The translations under genes and the position numbers were made by a program. From an uncultured Pelagibacteraceae bacterium (GTDB lineage: Bacteria > Pseudomonadota > Alphaproteobacteria > Pelagibacterales > Pelagibacteraceae): a stretch of DNA of 52,664 bases. Numbering within the stretch: the stretch's first letter is position 1; each line of letters starts with the position of its first letter. The stretch covers positions 1-52,664 of the forward strand of contig CACNTB010000007.1 in NCBI GenBank assembly GCA_902623305.1, given 5' to 3'. The notes under the pieces were generated by a model. That model saw only the letters and a list, made by a program, of their open reading frames with translations. It had not been told where the DNA came from and searched no databases. Shown here piece by piece: positions 1 through 9,782 of this stretch.

Positions 1-686
1 GCTAAATTTACTGCTGTTTCAATACTTTCGGCTAATCTGTTTCCAAGTTTAGAATTTAAAACTATTCTATCTACTAAGATTGAAATATCATGTTTAAGTT
101 TTTTATCTAGATTAGGTGATTTTTCTATATCATATAAAACATTATCAATTTTAATTTTTCTAAATCCTCTTCTCTTGTAGCTTAAAATATCTTTTTTATA
201 TTCGCCTTTACGACCTCTTACCACTGGAGCATAAATATATATTGTTGATTTTTTTGGTAATTTTTTAACTAAATCTACTATTTGTGTAATTGTTTGAGAG
301 GTTATTGGCTTACCTGTAAATGGTGAATAGGGGATTCCTGCTCTAGCGTATAATACTCTCATGTAATCATAAATTTCTGTCACAGTTGCAACGGTAGACC
401 TTGGGTTTTTTGAAGTATTTTTTTGCTCTATTGCAATAGCTGGACTTAATCCCTCAATTAAATCAACATTTGGTTTTTTCATTTTATCTAAAAATTGACG
501 TGCATAAGCAGACAAACTTTCCACATAACGTCTTTGACCTTCTGCATAGATAGTATCGAAAGCCAATGATGATTTTCCTGAGCCTGATAGACCCGTTATG
601 ACCACAAATTTGTCTTTTGGAATTTCTACAGTAACATTCCTCAAATTATGTTCTTTAGCGCCCTTAATAACTATCTTTTTCATCAT
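1..686 (-). CDS. uvrA: UvrA, excinuclease ABC subunit A (partial, N-terminus only)
   Basis: First ~228 residues of UvrA, the ATP-dependent damage-recognition subunit of UvrABC nucleotide excision repair; the rest lies beyond the left edge. The frame opens at adjacent ATG codons (686 and 683, giving MMKK). A Walker A motif GLSGSGKSS lies near residue 34, followed by the family segments [14 protein letters not shown] and [12 protein letters not shown]. The zinc fingers and second ATPase half are not in the window. It is divergent from ssb across 88 bp, a common uvrA/ssb pairing in proteobacteria. I see no GTTC-N7-GTTC LexA-type box in that spacer. Confidence 0.95.
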   Translation of the reverse strand, partial: MMKKIVIKGAKEHNLRNVTVEIPKDKFVVITGLSGSGKSSLAFDTIYAEGQRRYVESLSAYARQFLDKMKKPNVDLIEGLSPAIAIEQKNTSKNPRSTVATVTEIYDYMRVLYARAGIPYSPFTGKPITSQTITQIVDLVKKLPKKSTIYIYAPVVRGRKGEYKKDILSYKRRGFRKIKIDNVLYDIEKSPNLDKKLKHDISILVDRIVLNSKLGNRLAESIETAVNL

Positions 687-732
687 AATTTTAGTTGCTT
701 TGAGTTAATAAAATTAATATTCAGAAGAATTG

Positions 733-741
733 TGATATAAT
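733..741 (+). promoter_or_regulatory. Candidate extended -10 promoter for ssb-gyrA
   Basis: TGATATAAT (733-741) is a perfect TATAAT with the TGn extension. The -35 region is weak (TTAATA at 714-719, 16 nt spacing), as is usual for extended -10 promoters. The predicted transcription start is near 748, about 27 nt before the ssb ATG. The call rests on consensus match only. Confidence 0.45.
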
Positions 742-774
742 TCTAATTAACTAATTTAACAAATATTAAATATT

Positions 775-1224
775 ATGGCTGGAAGTTTAAATAAAGTATT
801 ATTAATTGGTCGTTTGGGCGCAGATCCAGAAATTAAGCAAATGGTAAATGGTAAAAGTGTTGCTAGATTAAGCCTAGCAACGAGTCAATCCTGGAAAGAT
901 AAAAATACAGGTGAAAGAAAAGAAAAAACTGAGTGGCACCGTGTAGTTGTATTTAACGAGGGTTTAGTAAATGTTGTTCAGCAATATTTAAAAAAAGGCG
1001 CACAAGTTTATATTGAGGGACAACTTACTACAAGAAAATGGAAAGATGAGCAATCAGGCCAAGATAAATACTCGACTGAAGTAGTTATACAAGGATATAA
1101 TTCTTCACTTACAATGTTAGGTGGGAGTAACTCCGGTGGTGGAATTCAAAATGACACAACTCAACAAAATAACATTGAGGATTCTTCACAAGTGTCAGAT
1201 ATGGATGACGAAATTCCATTTTAA
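775..1224 (+). CDS. ssb: Single-stranded DNA-binding protein
   Basis: SSB coats single-stranded DNA during replication, repair and recombination. The N-terminal ~110 residues form the OB fold, with family segments [23 protein letters not shown] and [12 protein letters not shown] short Gln/Asn/Ser-rich linker leads to the acidic tip DMDDEIPF, matching the D-D-x-I-P-F tail that docks SSB partner proteins. At 149 residues it is slightly shorter than E. coli SSB because of the short linker. The ATG has no obvious Shine-Dalgarno sequence. gyrA starts 5 bp after the stop, so co-transcription is likely. Confidence 0.97.
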   Translation: MAGSLNKVLLIGRLGADPEIKQMVNGKSVARLSLATSQSWKDKNTGERKEKTEWHRVVVFNEGLVNVVQQYLKKGAQVYIEGQLTTRKWKDEQSGQDKYSTEVVIQGYNSSLTMLGGSNSGGGIQNDTTQQNNIEDSSQVSDMDDEIPF

Positions 1225-1229
1225 TTTCT

Positions 1230-3809
1230 ATGAAAAATACTGAAGAGTTTAAAGATAAAAATATAAAATTAATCTCAATGCATGATGAGATGAGCTCATC
1301 TTATCTTTCTTATGCAATGAGTGTAATTGTAAGTCGTGCACTTCCAGATGTAAGAGATGGTTTAAAACCAGTCCATAGAAGAATTCTATATGCAATGTAC
1401 AAAGGTGGATATGATTGGTCTAAACAATTTAGAAAATCTGCAAGAATAGTTGGAGATGTTATTGGTAAATATCACCCTCATGGTGACCAGTCTGTCTATG
1501 ATGCTTTAGTTAGAATGGTTCAAGATTTCTCTATGAGCCTGCCATTAATTCAAGGTCAAGGTAATTTTGGTTCTATAGATGGTGATCCTGCTGCTGCAAT
1601 GAGATATACAGAAACTCGTTTGTCGAAAGTTTCACAATATTTGATTGATGATATTGAAAAAAATACAATTACTTTTAAAAGTAATTATGATGAAACCGAG
1701 AAAGAACCTAGTGTTTTACCAGCTCAATTTCCAAATTTATTAGTAAATGGAGCCGGCGGTATCGCTGTTGGTATGGCAACAAGCATACCTCCCCATAATT
1801 TAGGTGAGATTATAGATGGTACATTGGCCTTAATAGATAATAAAGATATTAAAATTAAAGAACTGATGAAACATGTACCTGGTCCAGATTTTCCAACTGG
1901 TGGTGTAATTATAGGTAAAGATATTATTAAACAAGGATATAACAATGGAAGAGGATCCTTTAAGATAAGGGGTGAAATCTCAATTGAACAACAAAAAAAT
2001 GGACGTGAAAGACTTGTAATAACTTCTATACCTTATCAAGTTAACAAATCTGTTTTAAATGAGAGAATAGCCCAACTAGTAAGAGAAAAAAAAATCGAAG
2101 GAATAAGAGATATAAGGGACGAGTCAAATAGAGAAGGCATTAGAGTAGCAATAGATTTAAGAAACGGCGTTGAACCTGAAACTATAAAGAGACAATTATA
2201 CAAAAATACTCAAATTGAAAGTTCTTTTGGATTTAATACTTTAGCCATTGTCGAAGGAAAGCCCCAAACTTGCACATTAAAAGATTTTTTATCTAATTTT
2301 TTAACTTTTAGAGAAGATGTAGTTATTAAGAAAACTAAATTTGACCTTCAAAAGGCTGAGGAACGTGCCCATATACTAATAGGATTGTCAGTTTCAGTTG
2401 AAAATTTAGATAAAATAATAAAAATTATTCGATCATCAAAAACACCTGACGATGCTAAAATATCAATTTTAAAAACCAAATGGAAAATAAACAAATCTCA
2501 AAAATTAATTTCTTTAGTAGAGGGAAAAAAGGGAAAAAACCTTTATTCTTTATCTGAACCACAAGTTTTAGCTATTTTAGAATTAAGACTTCAAAAATTA
2601 ACTGCATTGGGAATTAATGAAATCGAAGTTGAAATCAAAAAATTAGCCGAATTAATCACTAAATATAAAAAGATTATTTCATCAAAAAAAGAACTTTTAA
2701 ATGTAATTAGTCAAGAATTAAAAAATATTAAAGAGAAATTTGCCATTCCTAGAAGAACTAAAATTATAGATGCTGTTTTAAATTATGATATTGAGGAAAC
2801 TATCCAAAAACAATCAATAATTATTACTGTTACATTGCAAGGTTACATAAAGAGAGGTTCTTTAGATGGGGTAAAAAAACAAAAAAGAGGTGGTAAAGGT
2901 AAATCAGGTATTACAACTAGGGATCAGGACTCTGTTGTTCAAACATTATCTGTAAATACTCATACTTCAGTCCTTTTCTTTTCCACTGAAGGTTTAGTTT
3001 ATAAAATAAAAGCATGGAAAATCCCAGAGGGATCATCATCATCAAAAGGGAAATCTTTATTTAACATTTTACCTTTAAAGAGTCATCAAGCAATAAGTTC
3101 AATTATGCCAATGCCAGAAGATGAAACTGATTTAAAAAACTATCAAATTATTTTTGCTACAGCTCTAGGAAAAGTAAGAAAAAATAGTTTAGAAGATTTT
3201 TCATCAATTAATGCATCTGGAAAAATTGCTATGAAATTAGACAATAATGACAAAATTGTAGGTGTTAAAATTTGTAAAGATGATCAGGATATAATTTTAA
3301 GTACAAAATTTGGAAAATGTATCAGATTTGAAGCTAAAAAGCTTAGAGTTTTTAAAGGTAGATCTTCTAAAGGAATTAAAGGAATAGAATTGGCATCAAA
3401 TGATCAAATAGTATCTCTATCAGTTATTGATAACGGCAAAATTAATAAAAATGGAAAAAAATCTAAAGATGAAAAATCTGAATTAAAAGCAAAAGAGAAA
3501 TTTGTTTTATCAATAAGTGAGAATGGTTATGGTAAAAAAACATCACATACAGATTATAGAGTTACTAACAGGGGTGGAAAAGGTATTATAGGAATAGTAA
3601 ATTCGCCAAGAAATGGAAATATTACTTCATCCTTTCCTGTTTTTGAAGGTGATGAAATTTTAATATCGACGAATAAAGGTAGGGTTATAAGGGTTGCTGT
3701 TAAAGAAATTAGAACTGCAGGGAGAAACACACAAGGCGTTAGAATAATTAAGTTATCTGGAGAAGAAAAAGTTGTTTCAGCAATTAAAATTGATGATAAT
3801 TTAATTTAA
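1230..3809 (+). CDS. gyrA: DNA gyrase subunit A
   Basis: Breakage-reunion subunit of the type II topoisomerase that introduces negative supercoils. The catalytic tyrosine is Y126 in AMRYTE. The C-terminal beta-pinwheel carries the GyrA box (QKRGGKG, near residue 550), which identifies GyrA rather than ParC. In the quinolone-resistance region the sequence is [10 protein letters not shown], so the residue matching E. coli Ser83 is Gln87 while Asp91 (E. coli Asp87) is kept. A Lys-rich insertion around residues 735-755 interrupts the pinwheel. It lies 5 bp after ssb, and its TAA overlaps the coaD ATG by one base. Confidence 0.97.
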   Translation: MKNTEEFKDKNIKLISMHDEMSSSYLSYAMSVIVSRALPDVRDGLKPVHRRILYAMYKGGYDWSKQFRKSARIVGDVIGKYHPHGDQSVYDALVRMVQDFSMSLPLIQGQGNFGSIDGDPAAAMRYTETRLSKVSQYLIDDIEKNTITFKSNYDETEKEPSVLPAQFPNLLVNGAGGIAVGMATSIPPHNLGEIIDGTLALIDNKDIKIKELMKHVPGPDFPTGGVIIGKDIIKQGYNNGRGSFKIRGEISIEQQKNGRERLVITSIPYQVNKSVLNERIAQLVREKKIEGIRDIRDESNREGIRVAIDLRNGVEPETIKRQLYKNTQIESSFGFNTLAIVEGKPQTCTLKDFLSNFLTFREDVVIKKTKFDLQKAEERAHILIGLSVSVENLDKIIKIIRSSKTPDDAKISILKTKWKINKSQKLISLVEGKKGKNLYSLSEPQVLAILELRLQKLTALGINEIEVEIKKLAELITKYKKIISSKKELLNVISQELKNIKEKFAIPRRTKIIDAVLNYDIEETIQKQSIIITVTLQGYIKRGSLDGVKKQKRGGKGKSGITTRDQDSVVQTLSVNTHTSVLFFSTEGLVYKIKAWKIPEGSSSSKGKSLFNILPLKSHQAISSIMPMPEDETDLKNYQIIFATALGKVRKNSLEDFSSINASGKIAMKLDNNDKIVGVKICKDDQDIILSTKFGKCIRFEAKKLRVFKGRSSKGIKGIELASNDQIVSLSVIDNGKINKNGKKSKDEKSELKAKEKFVLSISENGYGKKTSHTDYRVTNRGGKGIIGIVNSPRNGNITSSFPVFEGDEILISTNKGRVIRVAVKEIRTAGRNTQGVRIIKLSGEEKVVSAIKIDDNLI

Positions 3810-4303
3810 TGAGCAAAATTGCAATTTATCCTGGAACATTTGATCCAATCACTTTTGGACATATAGATGTAATAAAAAAGTCACTAAAATTATTTGATAA
3901 AATAGTAGTAGGTGTTTCAGATGAAAGTAACAAGAATTATCTATTTAGCTCTGATGAAAGAATAGAAATAGTGAATAAAGCTTTATTTAAAGATCTAAAG
4001 TTAAATAGAAATAAAATAAAAGTAGTTTCTTTTGGCTCTTTAACTACTGATTTATGTAAAAAATATAAATCAAATATTATATTAAGAGGATTAAGAGCTG
4101 TATCTGATTTTGAATATGAATTTCAATTAGCTGGTATGAATAGAAAATTAAACCAAAATATTGAAACAATTTTTTTAATGTCTGATGTAGAAAATCAAAT
4201 CATCTCATCAAGATTTGTTAAAGAGATTGTTAAATTAAAAGGTGACATAAAAAAATTTACTACAAAAAGTACAATTAAATCATTAAAAGATAAGTATGAA
4301 TAA
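3809..4303 (+). CDS. coaD: Phosphopantetheine adenylyltransferase
   Basis: Converts 4'-phosphopantetheine plus ATP to dephospho-CoA, the penultimate step of coenzyme A synthesis. It is a nucleotidyltransferase fold of 164 residues, the usual family length. The phosphate-binding motif GTFDPITFGHID is at residues 9-20, with the T/HxGH-type core TFGH. The ISSRFVKEI motif near residue 132 is the C-terminal ATP-binding signature. Its start overlaps the gyrA stop (TAATG), and its own end overlaps the start of ppiB by 8 bp, so translational coupling is likely. Confidence 0.96.
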   Translation: MSKIAIYPGTFDPITFGHIDVIKKSLKLFDKIVVGVSDESNKNYLFSSDERIEIVNKALFKDLKLNRNKIKVVSFGSLTTDLCKKYKSNIILRGLRAVSDFEYEFQLAGMNRKLNQNIETIFLMSDVENQIISSRFVKEIVKLKGDIKKFTTKSTIKSLKDKYE

Positions 4304-4856
4304 AATTTTTATTAAAATACTGATTTTGTTTTTTTTAATTACTAATCAATCAATAGCTGAGGAGAATATAATGATATTAAAATTAAAAGATGGTGAAGTT
4401 AAAATTGAATTATTTGAAGATATAGCACCAAATCATGTTAAAAGAATTAAGGAATTAGCAAACAGTGGTAAATACGACAATGTTGTTTTCCACAGAGTTA
4501 TTGATGGATTTATGGCTCAAACAGGTGACGTAAAATTTGGAAACTCTGAATCTAAAGATTTTGATCTAAGAAGAGCGGGAATGGGTGGATCAGATTTTCC
4601 TGATTTAGAGCAAGAATTTAATAGTCTACCACATGAAAGAGGAACTTTATCAATGGCAAGAGCTCAGGACCCAAATAGTGCAAACAGTCAATTTTTTATT
4701 TGTTTTCAGCCAGCTCCTTTTCTAGATCGACAGTATACAGTTTTTGGAAAAGTATTAGAGGGAATGGAATTTGTTGATAAAATTAAAAGAGGTGATCAAA
4801 ATAATAACGGTGCTGTAACTGATCCAGACAAAATTATCAGTTTCAAATCTCAATAA
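4296..4856 (+). CDS. ppiB: Exported cyclophilin-type peptidyl-prolyl isomerase
   Basis: Cyclophilin-fold prolyl isomerase, likely periplasmic. Residues 1-22 form a signal peptide (Lys, then a hydrophobic run ending SIA before EEN). The cyclophilin core follows, with VVFHRVIDGFMAQTGD carrying the active-site Arg and the MARAQDPNSANSQFFI segment with its conserved Gln and Phe. The usual Trp of the cyclosporin site is replaced, as in many bacterial forms. The 186-residue length fits periplasmic PpiA-like proteins. It overlaps coaD by 8 bp and is followed 8 bp later by tgt. Confidence 0.92.
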   Translation: MNKIFIKILILFFLITNQSIAEENIMILKLKDGEVKIELFEDIAPNHVKRIKELANSGKYDNVVFHRVIDGFMAQTGDVKFGNSESKDFDLRRAGMGGSDFPDLEQEFNSLPHERGTLSMARAQDPNSANSQFFICFQPAPFLDRQYTVFGKVLEGMEFVDKIKRGDQNNNGAVTDPDKIISFKSQ

Positions 4857-4864
4857 ATTTTTTA

Positions 4865-5977
4865 ATGGCATTAAAAAAATTTGCCTTTAAAGTTATAAAA
4901 AAAGATAAATTTGCTAGATGTGGTTTAATCGAGACACATCGTGGAAATATACAAACACCTGCTTTTATGCCTGTAGGTACTCAAGCTACAGTAAAGGCTT
5001 GCACAATAGATGATATAAAAAAAACAGGTTCAGAAATTATACTTTCAAATACTTATCACTTAATGATACGTCCAGGTGTTGAAAGAATTCAATCTGCAGG
5101 TGGACTCCATAATTTTATGAATTGTGATTTACCTATTTTAACTGACTCTGGTGGTTTTCAAGTAATGTCTCTTTCAAAATTAAATAAAATCGATAGGGAG
5201 AAGGGCGCTATATTCAATTCCCATGTTGACGGTAAAAAATTTTATTTAAGTCCTGAGGAAAGTATAAGAATACAATTAGCTTTAAATTCTGATATTGTAA
5301 TGATTATGGATGAATGCCCAAAGAAAACTAATGATTATGATGTTATAAAAAAATCAATGGATTTATCACTCTACTGGGCAGAAAGATCTAAATTAGCATT
5401 TGGCTACAATCCTCATAAAGCTTTATTTGGAATTGTTCAAGGAGGATTATTTAAAGATTTAAGAATAAAATCACTTCAAGAATTAATTAAAATTAGTTTT
5501 GATGGTTATGCTTTAGGGGGTTTAGCAGTAGGAGAAACACAAAATGAAATGTTTAATGTCTTAAATGATATAAAAGAATTTTTACCTATTGAGAAGCCAC
5601 ACTATCTAATGGGTGTTGGAACACCCTCAGATATTTTAGGTGCTGTTAAAAGAGGCATAGATATGTTTGATTGTGTTTTACCAACTAGATCAGGAAGAAC
5701 AGGTTTAGCATTTACTTGGCAAGGAAGAATCAATATAAAAAATAATAAATATCAAAATGATAACGCTCCTCTAGACCCAGATTGTAGAAATCTTAATTTA
5801 AATAAGTATTCAAAAAACTATTTAAATCACTTATTTAATACTAATGAAATTCTAGCTTCAATGTTACTCACTTTACATAATATTAATTTCTATCAAGAAT
5901 TAATGGCTTCGATAAGAAAAAATATTAATGACGGTACTTTTGATCAATTTCACGATAAATACATTGATAAGTTGTAG
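4865..5977 (+). CDS. tgt: tRNA-guanine(34) transglycosylase, zinc ligands partly lost
   Basis: Exchanges guanine 34 for the queuosine precursor preQ1 in tRNAs with GUN anticodons. The TIM-barrel catalytic residues are intact: D94 in TDSGGFQV and nucleophile D269 in MFDCVLPTRSGR. In the zinc subdomain the family pattern is C-x-C-x2-C followed by His. Here C307 and H338 remain, but the second and third Cys positions are N309 and L312, with no length change. The rest of the subdomain (YSKNYLNHL, LHNINFYQ) aligns well. The protein is full length (370 residues), so it is not a decayed gene. It ends the plus-strand run that starts at ssb. Confidence 0.95.
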   Translation: MALKKFAFKVIKKDKFARCGLIETHRGNIQTPAFMPVGTQATVKACTIDDIKKTGSEIILSNTYHLMIRPGVERIQSAGGLHNFMNCDLPILTDSGGFQVMSLSKLNKIDREKGAIFNSHVDGKKFYLSPEESIRIQLALNSDIVMIMDECPKKTNDYDVIKKSMDLSLYWAERSKLAFGYNPHKALFGIVQGGLFKDLRIKSLQELIKISFDGYALGGLAVGETQNEMFNVLNDIKEFLPIEKPHYLMGVGTPSDILGAVKRGIDMFDCVLPTRSGRTGLAFTWQGRINIKNNKYQNDNAPLDPDCRNLNLNKYSKNYLNHLFNTNEILASMLLTLHNINFYQELMASIRKNINDGTFDQFHDKYIDKL

Positions 5978-6037
5978 AACGTATTGATATTTAGTTAAAA
6001 TTGACATTTGAAAAAAAATAATAATTCTGTATATAAC

Positions 6038-6058
6038 AATTATTCAATTTGAATAATT
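6038..6058. repeat. Perfect 10-bp inverted repeat just upstream of tRNA-Lys
   Basis: The arms 6038-6047 (AATTATTCAA) and 6049-6058 (TTGAATAATT) are exact complements around one T. The element ends 3 bp before the tRNA 5' end. A TTGACA -35-like box lies at 6001-6006, but I see no well-spaced -10. The dyad could be a protein site, a leader hairpin or chance in AT-rich DNA. Confidence 0.5.
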
Positions 6059-6061
6059 TGG

Positions 6062-6137
<76 letters not shown>

Positions 6138-6152
6138 TTAAATTGATATATT

Positions 6153-6977
6153 TTAGACCAATTTTATTGGTGGATAATCAAAAATTATTTCATTTATCCA
6201 GTTATTAAGATTTTTTATTCTATTCTCAGATGAAGGGTGAGTGCTCATAAATTCTGCAGGCTCTTTGCCTTTATTGAGCTCCCTCATTCTCTGCCATAAT
6301 TTAATAGTTTCACGTATATCATAGCCAGAAAGAGATGAAAAAATCATACCTAGATAATCAGCTTCACTTTCTTGTTTTCTACTAAACGGGTTCATAATTC
6401 CTAATTGAGATAACATTCCAACGGTGTTCATCCCAGTTACTCTATTTACTTGAGAAAGTTTACCTCCACTGAATATATCAAACAATTGCGTCCCAGTATT
6501 TAGCAGAGCAGCTCGACTCATTCTTTCAACTGAATGTTTTGCTACGGCGTGTGCAATTTCATGACCCATAACAGCTGCTAATCCATCGGTATTTTTTGTT
6601 GCCTCTAAGATTCCTGTATAAACAGCAATCTTACCGCCAGGCATACACCAGGCATTTCTTGTTTTCTTTTCAATTAATATATACTCCCAATCAAAATTTG
6701 CTGTTGGATTTTCTAAGTTGTTAGAAGAAAAATAGTTTTCTATTGAATTTTCTATTTTCTTACCAATTTGTTTAATTTCATTAAGTGTATCAGTATCTTC
6801 GCTCATTTTTTCTTTTTTTTTTATTTTTTCAAATATTTGAGCTGCTTGTGAATTTAGTTTTGATTCTGGAATAATTTTTAATTGTTTTCTCTCCGTTATT
6901 GGAGCTGTTGAGCAAGATGGTAATAAAATACCGCAGCAACCACATCCCACATACGATAAAAATTTTCTTCTATCCAT
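6153..6977 (-). CDS. M48 family metalloprotease lipoprotein with twin-arginine-like leader
   Basis: Zinc endopeptidase of the M48 family (LoiP/YcaL/BepA-like), which in proteobacteria degrades misfolded outer-membrane proteins. The zinc motif HEIAH lies near residue 142, with the third-ligand segment ESEADYLG about 60 residues later. The N-terminus is unusual: RRKFLSYVG at residues 3-11 resembles a Tat signal, and LLPSC at 18-22 is a lipobox, so the mature protein is probably a lipoprotein anchored at Cys22, possibly exported by Tat. It has no TPR domain, so it is not full BepA. It stands alone, convergent with tRNA-Lys. Confidence 0.88.
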   Translation of the reverse strand: MDRRKFLSYVGCGCCGILLPSCSTAPITERKQLKIIPESKLNSQAAQIFEKIKKKEKMSEDTDTLNEIKQIGKKIENSIENYFSSNNLENPTANFDWEYILIEKKTRNAWCMPGGKIAVYTGILEATKNTDGLAAVMGHEIAHAVAKHSVERMSRAALLNTGTQLFDIFSGGKLSQVNRVTGMNTVGMLSQLGIMNPFSRKQESEADYLGMIFSSLSGYDIRETIKLWQRMRELNKGKEPAEFMSTHPSSENRIKNLNNWINEIIFDYPPIKLV

Positions 6978-7009
6978 ATCTTAATAAAATTGATATTAAT
7001 TTTAATATC

Positions 7010-7087
7010 ATGAATCTCAATAATAAAATATTAATTTTATTATTTACAATTTCTATCATTTTTGTAATTTACGCTAGTTATAGTTAA
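7010..7087 (+). CDS. Possible 25-residue hydrophobic peptide
   Basis: A short frame (MNLNNKILILLFTISIIF... to a TAA at 7085-7087) encodes a single predicted membrane helix after a Lys/Asn-rich start. It ends 4 bp before the DUF502 gene and begins 32 bp upstream of the M48 gene start on the other strand. A hydrophobic codon run is easy to obtain by chance in AT-rich DNA and there is no clear ribosome-binding site, so this is speculative. Confidence 0.25.
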   Translation: MNLNNKILILLFTISIIFVIYASYS

Positions 7088-7091
7088 TTCA

Positions 7092-7709
7092 ATGTCAAAA
7101 AAAATTAAAAAAAAATCATTATCTTTATCTCTTAGAAATTATTTTATTACAGGAGTAGTGGTATTGATACCTATTGGATTTACATTATACTTAAGTAAGA
7201 TATTAATCGGAATATCATCAAATTTAATTCCAAAAAATATTAATCCAAATAGTTATCTTCCATTTAATATACCAGGTGTTGAAATATTAGTTTCAGTTAT
7301 TTTTATAACTATTGTTGGAGGTTTATCACTTTCTTTTTTTGGAAGAAGAATACTTAAACTTATTGATGATCTTTTTAAAAGAATACCCTTTTTAAGAACA
7401 GTTTACTCAGCAATTGTTCAAATGACCGAAACTTTCTCAAAAAAAGATGATGGAAAAAAAAGTGTAGTTTTAATAGAATATCCCAGAAAAGGAGTTTGGG
7501 CAGTTGGTTTTGCTACAAAAGAAAACACTGGTGAAATGGCTCAAAAAACAGGACAAAAATTAATTAATGTTTTTGTTCCTACAACACCTAATCCTACTAG
7601 CGGTTTCTTATTAATGTTTCCTTCTGAAGATGTGATTTATTTAAACATGTCATTTGAAGAAGCTTCTAAATTTATAGTTTCAGCAGGCACTTCAACTAAA
7701 AAATCTTAG
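7092..7709 (+). CDS. DUF502 family inner-membrane protein
   Basis: A conserved membrane protein of unknown function. It has two clear hydrophobic segments, near residues 17-40 (YFITGVVVLIPIGFTLYL) and 62-85 (ILVSVIFITIVGGLSLSF). The family pattern GRRILKLIDDLFKRIPFLRTVYSAIVQ follows, then a soluble domain with VVLIEYPRKGVWAVGF and FVPTTPNPTSGFLL, all typical of DUF502. The 205-residue length is standard. It overlaps the end of convergent recG by 4 bp. The family has no established biochemical role and the context gives none. Confidence 0.9.
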   Translation: MSKKIKKKSLSLSLRNYFITGVVVLIPIGFTLYLSKILIGISSNLIPKNINPNSYLPFNIPGVEILVSVIFITIVGGLSLSFFGRRILKLIDDLFKRIPFLRTVYSAIVQMTETFSKKDDGKKSVVLIEYPRKGVWAVGFATKENTGEMAQKTGQKLINVFVPTTPNPTSGFLLMFPSEDVIYLNMSFEEASKFIVSAGTSTKKS

Positions 7710-9757
7710 GCAATATCATTTATTATATCGGCTCTGTCATATAATTTAATCAGAGGTTTAAATTTTGCTATATTTTCATTAAATTTTTCTATTCTTCTCA
7801 TTTCCTTTTCAGCAAGTACGAAAAGGTCACTATTGTGAATTGGATCCGCTAATTTAAAATTTTTAATTCCACTTTGCTTAAAACCTAAAATATCTCCAAA
7901 ACCTCTTATTTTCATATCTTCTTCAGATATCAAGAACCCATCATTTGTATCTTTTAAAATTTTTATCCTTTTTTTTGCATTTTCACTTAAATTAGATTTT
8001 AACAAAAGAATGCAAGTGGAGTCTTTATCACCACGGCCAACTCTACCTCTTAATTGATGAAGCTGTGAAAGTCCAAATTTGTTAGCATTCTCAATTACTA
8101 TTACATTTGCGTTTGGAAAATCTATTCCTACCTCAATTATTGTTGTTGAAACTAAAATTTTAAATTTATTTTTTAAAAAATTATTTAGTATTAGATTTTT
8201 TTCCTCTAGATCTGTTTTTCCATGAAGCAAAGAAACTTGGTTAGGAAATTTTTTTTCTAAGTATTCGAATTTCTTTACAGCAGATGAATGGTCTAATTTC
8301 TTTGATTCCTCTATTAAGGGGCATACCCAAAAAATTTGATTACCTAATTTAATCTCTTTATTTATATATTTTAAAACATCATCAATTTTAGCTTCTAATT
8401 TACTGTAAGTTTTTACTGGTTTTCTATTTTTTGGTTTTTCTCGAATTATAGAGATATCCATATCACCATAGATTGTCATTGTTAATGTTCTTGGTATTGG
8501 TGTTGCTGTCATCAAAAGAACATCACAATCTACTCCACCTTTATCAGACAACCTTTTTCTCTGATTTACTCCAAATTTATGTTGTTCATCTATAATTATT
8601 AATCCTAATTTTTTAAATATAACTTTTTTTTGAAAAATTGCATGTGTTCCAAATATAATATCAATTTTATTATCTTCTAATTTTTTAAGTATTACTTTTT
8701 TTGTTTTGTATTCTGATTTTCCAGAAACTAACTCTACATTAATATTTTTAGGAAATATCTTTTTAGCAAGTTTATAATGTTGTCTTGCAAGAATTTCAGT
8801 AGGTGCCATGACAGCAACCTGGAAACCAGAATTTATAGTATTTATTGCTGATATAAGAGATACTATTGTTTTACCGCTACCAACATCACCTTGTAAAAGT
8901 CTAAACATTTTATTTGTTGAACTTAAATCTTTATTAATTTCATCTAGAGATTTTATTTGATCATTTGTAAGAGAAAAATCTAAATTGCTTATCAATGTAT
9001 TTTGTTTTTTTATATTAATGTTTTTATTTTTCTTTTTAATTTTTCTAATTTTTTTTCTTATTTGTGAGTTAACAAGAAAAGTTGAAAATATTTCATCAAA
9101 AGCGAGCCTTTGGTAAAAATTTGACTTAAAATTTCCAATATTTTTAGGTTTATGCAATTCTTTAATTGAACTATTCCAGCTTATATTTTGAAATTTTGAC
9201 ATTATACTTTTTGAATGCCATTCTTTAAAATCAGGTAAATTATCAATAATTTGAACTAAAATTTTATTATATATTTTTTCAGAAACACCGTCTGTTAATG
9301 AGTATTTATTATGAACTTGTTTAATTAAAGAAGAATCCTCTGACAAATATTTTGGATTTGTAATTTGGTACTTATTTCTAAAATGGGTTATTTTACCACT
9401 AACAGTAATTTCTCTACCTAATGGAAGTATTTTTTTTATATAACCTTCGTAGCTATTAAAAAAAACGCAATCTATTTCACCAGTCTCATCAGTACACAAA
9501 ACTCTATTTGGTAATTTTCTTACACGTGGAAAGTTATATTTTTGTGGAATTATAGTTACCGTCTGTATTTCACCAATTTTTAAATCTTTAACCTTTGAAG
9601 ACAAACTTCTATCTGTATAAGATTTTGGAAGTTTCCATAATAAATCAAAGAGATTATTAATATTTTTCTTCTTTAATAAATTTTTTGTTTTAGTACCTAC
9701 ACCTTTTAAAGAACTTAAATCTGACAATAAATATTCATAATTTCTTTTATTATTCAT
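7706..9757 (-). CDS. recG: ATP-dependent DNA helicase RecG
   Basis: Branch-migration helicase that remodels stalled forks and Holliday junctions. An N-terminal wedge/OB domain (roughly residues 50-170) precedes the helicase core with Walker A GDVGSGKT, DEQH box IIDEQHKFG, motif III MTATPIPRT, and motif VI QLRGRVGRG. The C-terminal TRG segment (GFLISEEDMKIRGFGDILG) is present. Length is 683 residues. I chose the ATG at 9757; the TTG at 9763 would add two residues. It is divergent from sdhE with only 25 bp between the start codons. Confidence 0.96.
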   Translation of the reverse strand: MNNKRNYEYLLSDLSSLKGVGTKTKNLLKKKNINNLFDLLWKLPKSYTDRSLSSKVKDLKIGEIQTVTIIPQKYNFPRVRKLPNRVLCTDETGEIDCVFFNSYEGYIKKILPLGREITVSGKITHFRNKYQITNPKYLSEDSSLIKQVHNKYSLTDGVSEKIYNKILVQIIDNLPDFKEWHSKSIMSKFQNISWNSSIKELHKPKNIGNFKSNFYQRLAFDEIFSTFLVNSQIRKKIRKIKKKNKNINIKKQNTLISNLDFSLTNDQIKSLDEINKDLSSTNKMFRLLQGDVGSGKTIVSLISAINTINSGFQVAVMAPTEILARQHYKLAKKIFPKNINVELVSGKSEYKTKKVILKKLEDNKIDIIFGTHAIFQKKVIFKKLGLIIIDEQHKFGVNQRKRLSDKGGVDCDVLLMTATPIPRTLTMTIYGDMDISIIREKPKNRKPVKTYSKLEAKIDDVLKYINKEIKLGNQIFWVCPLIEESKKLDHSSAVKKFEYLEKKFPNQVSLLHGKTDLEEKNLILNNFLKNKFKILVSTTIIEVGIDFPNANVIVIENANKFGLSQLHQLRGRVGRGDKDSTCILLLKSNLSENAKKRIKILKDTNDGFLISEEDMKIRGFGDILGFKQSGIKNFKLADPIHNSDLFVLAEKEMRRIEKFNENIAKFKPLIKLYDRADIINDIA

Positions 9758-9782
9758 TAACAACTAATATATTCTAATTATT

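Noticed and set aside
687-774. LexA box between uvrA and ssb
   Set aside because: No GTTC-N7-GTTC or close variant is present.
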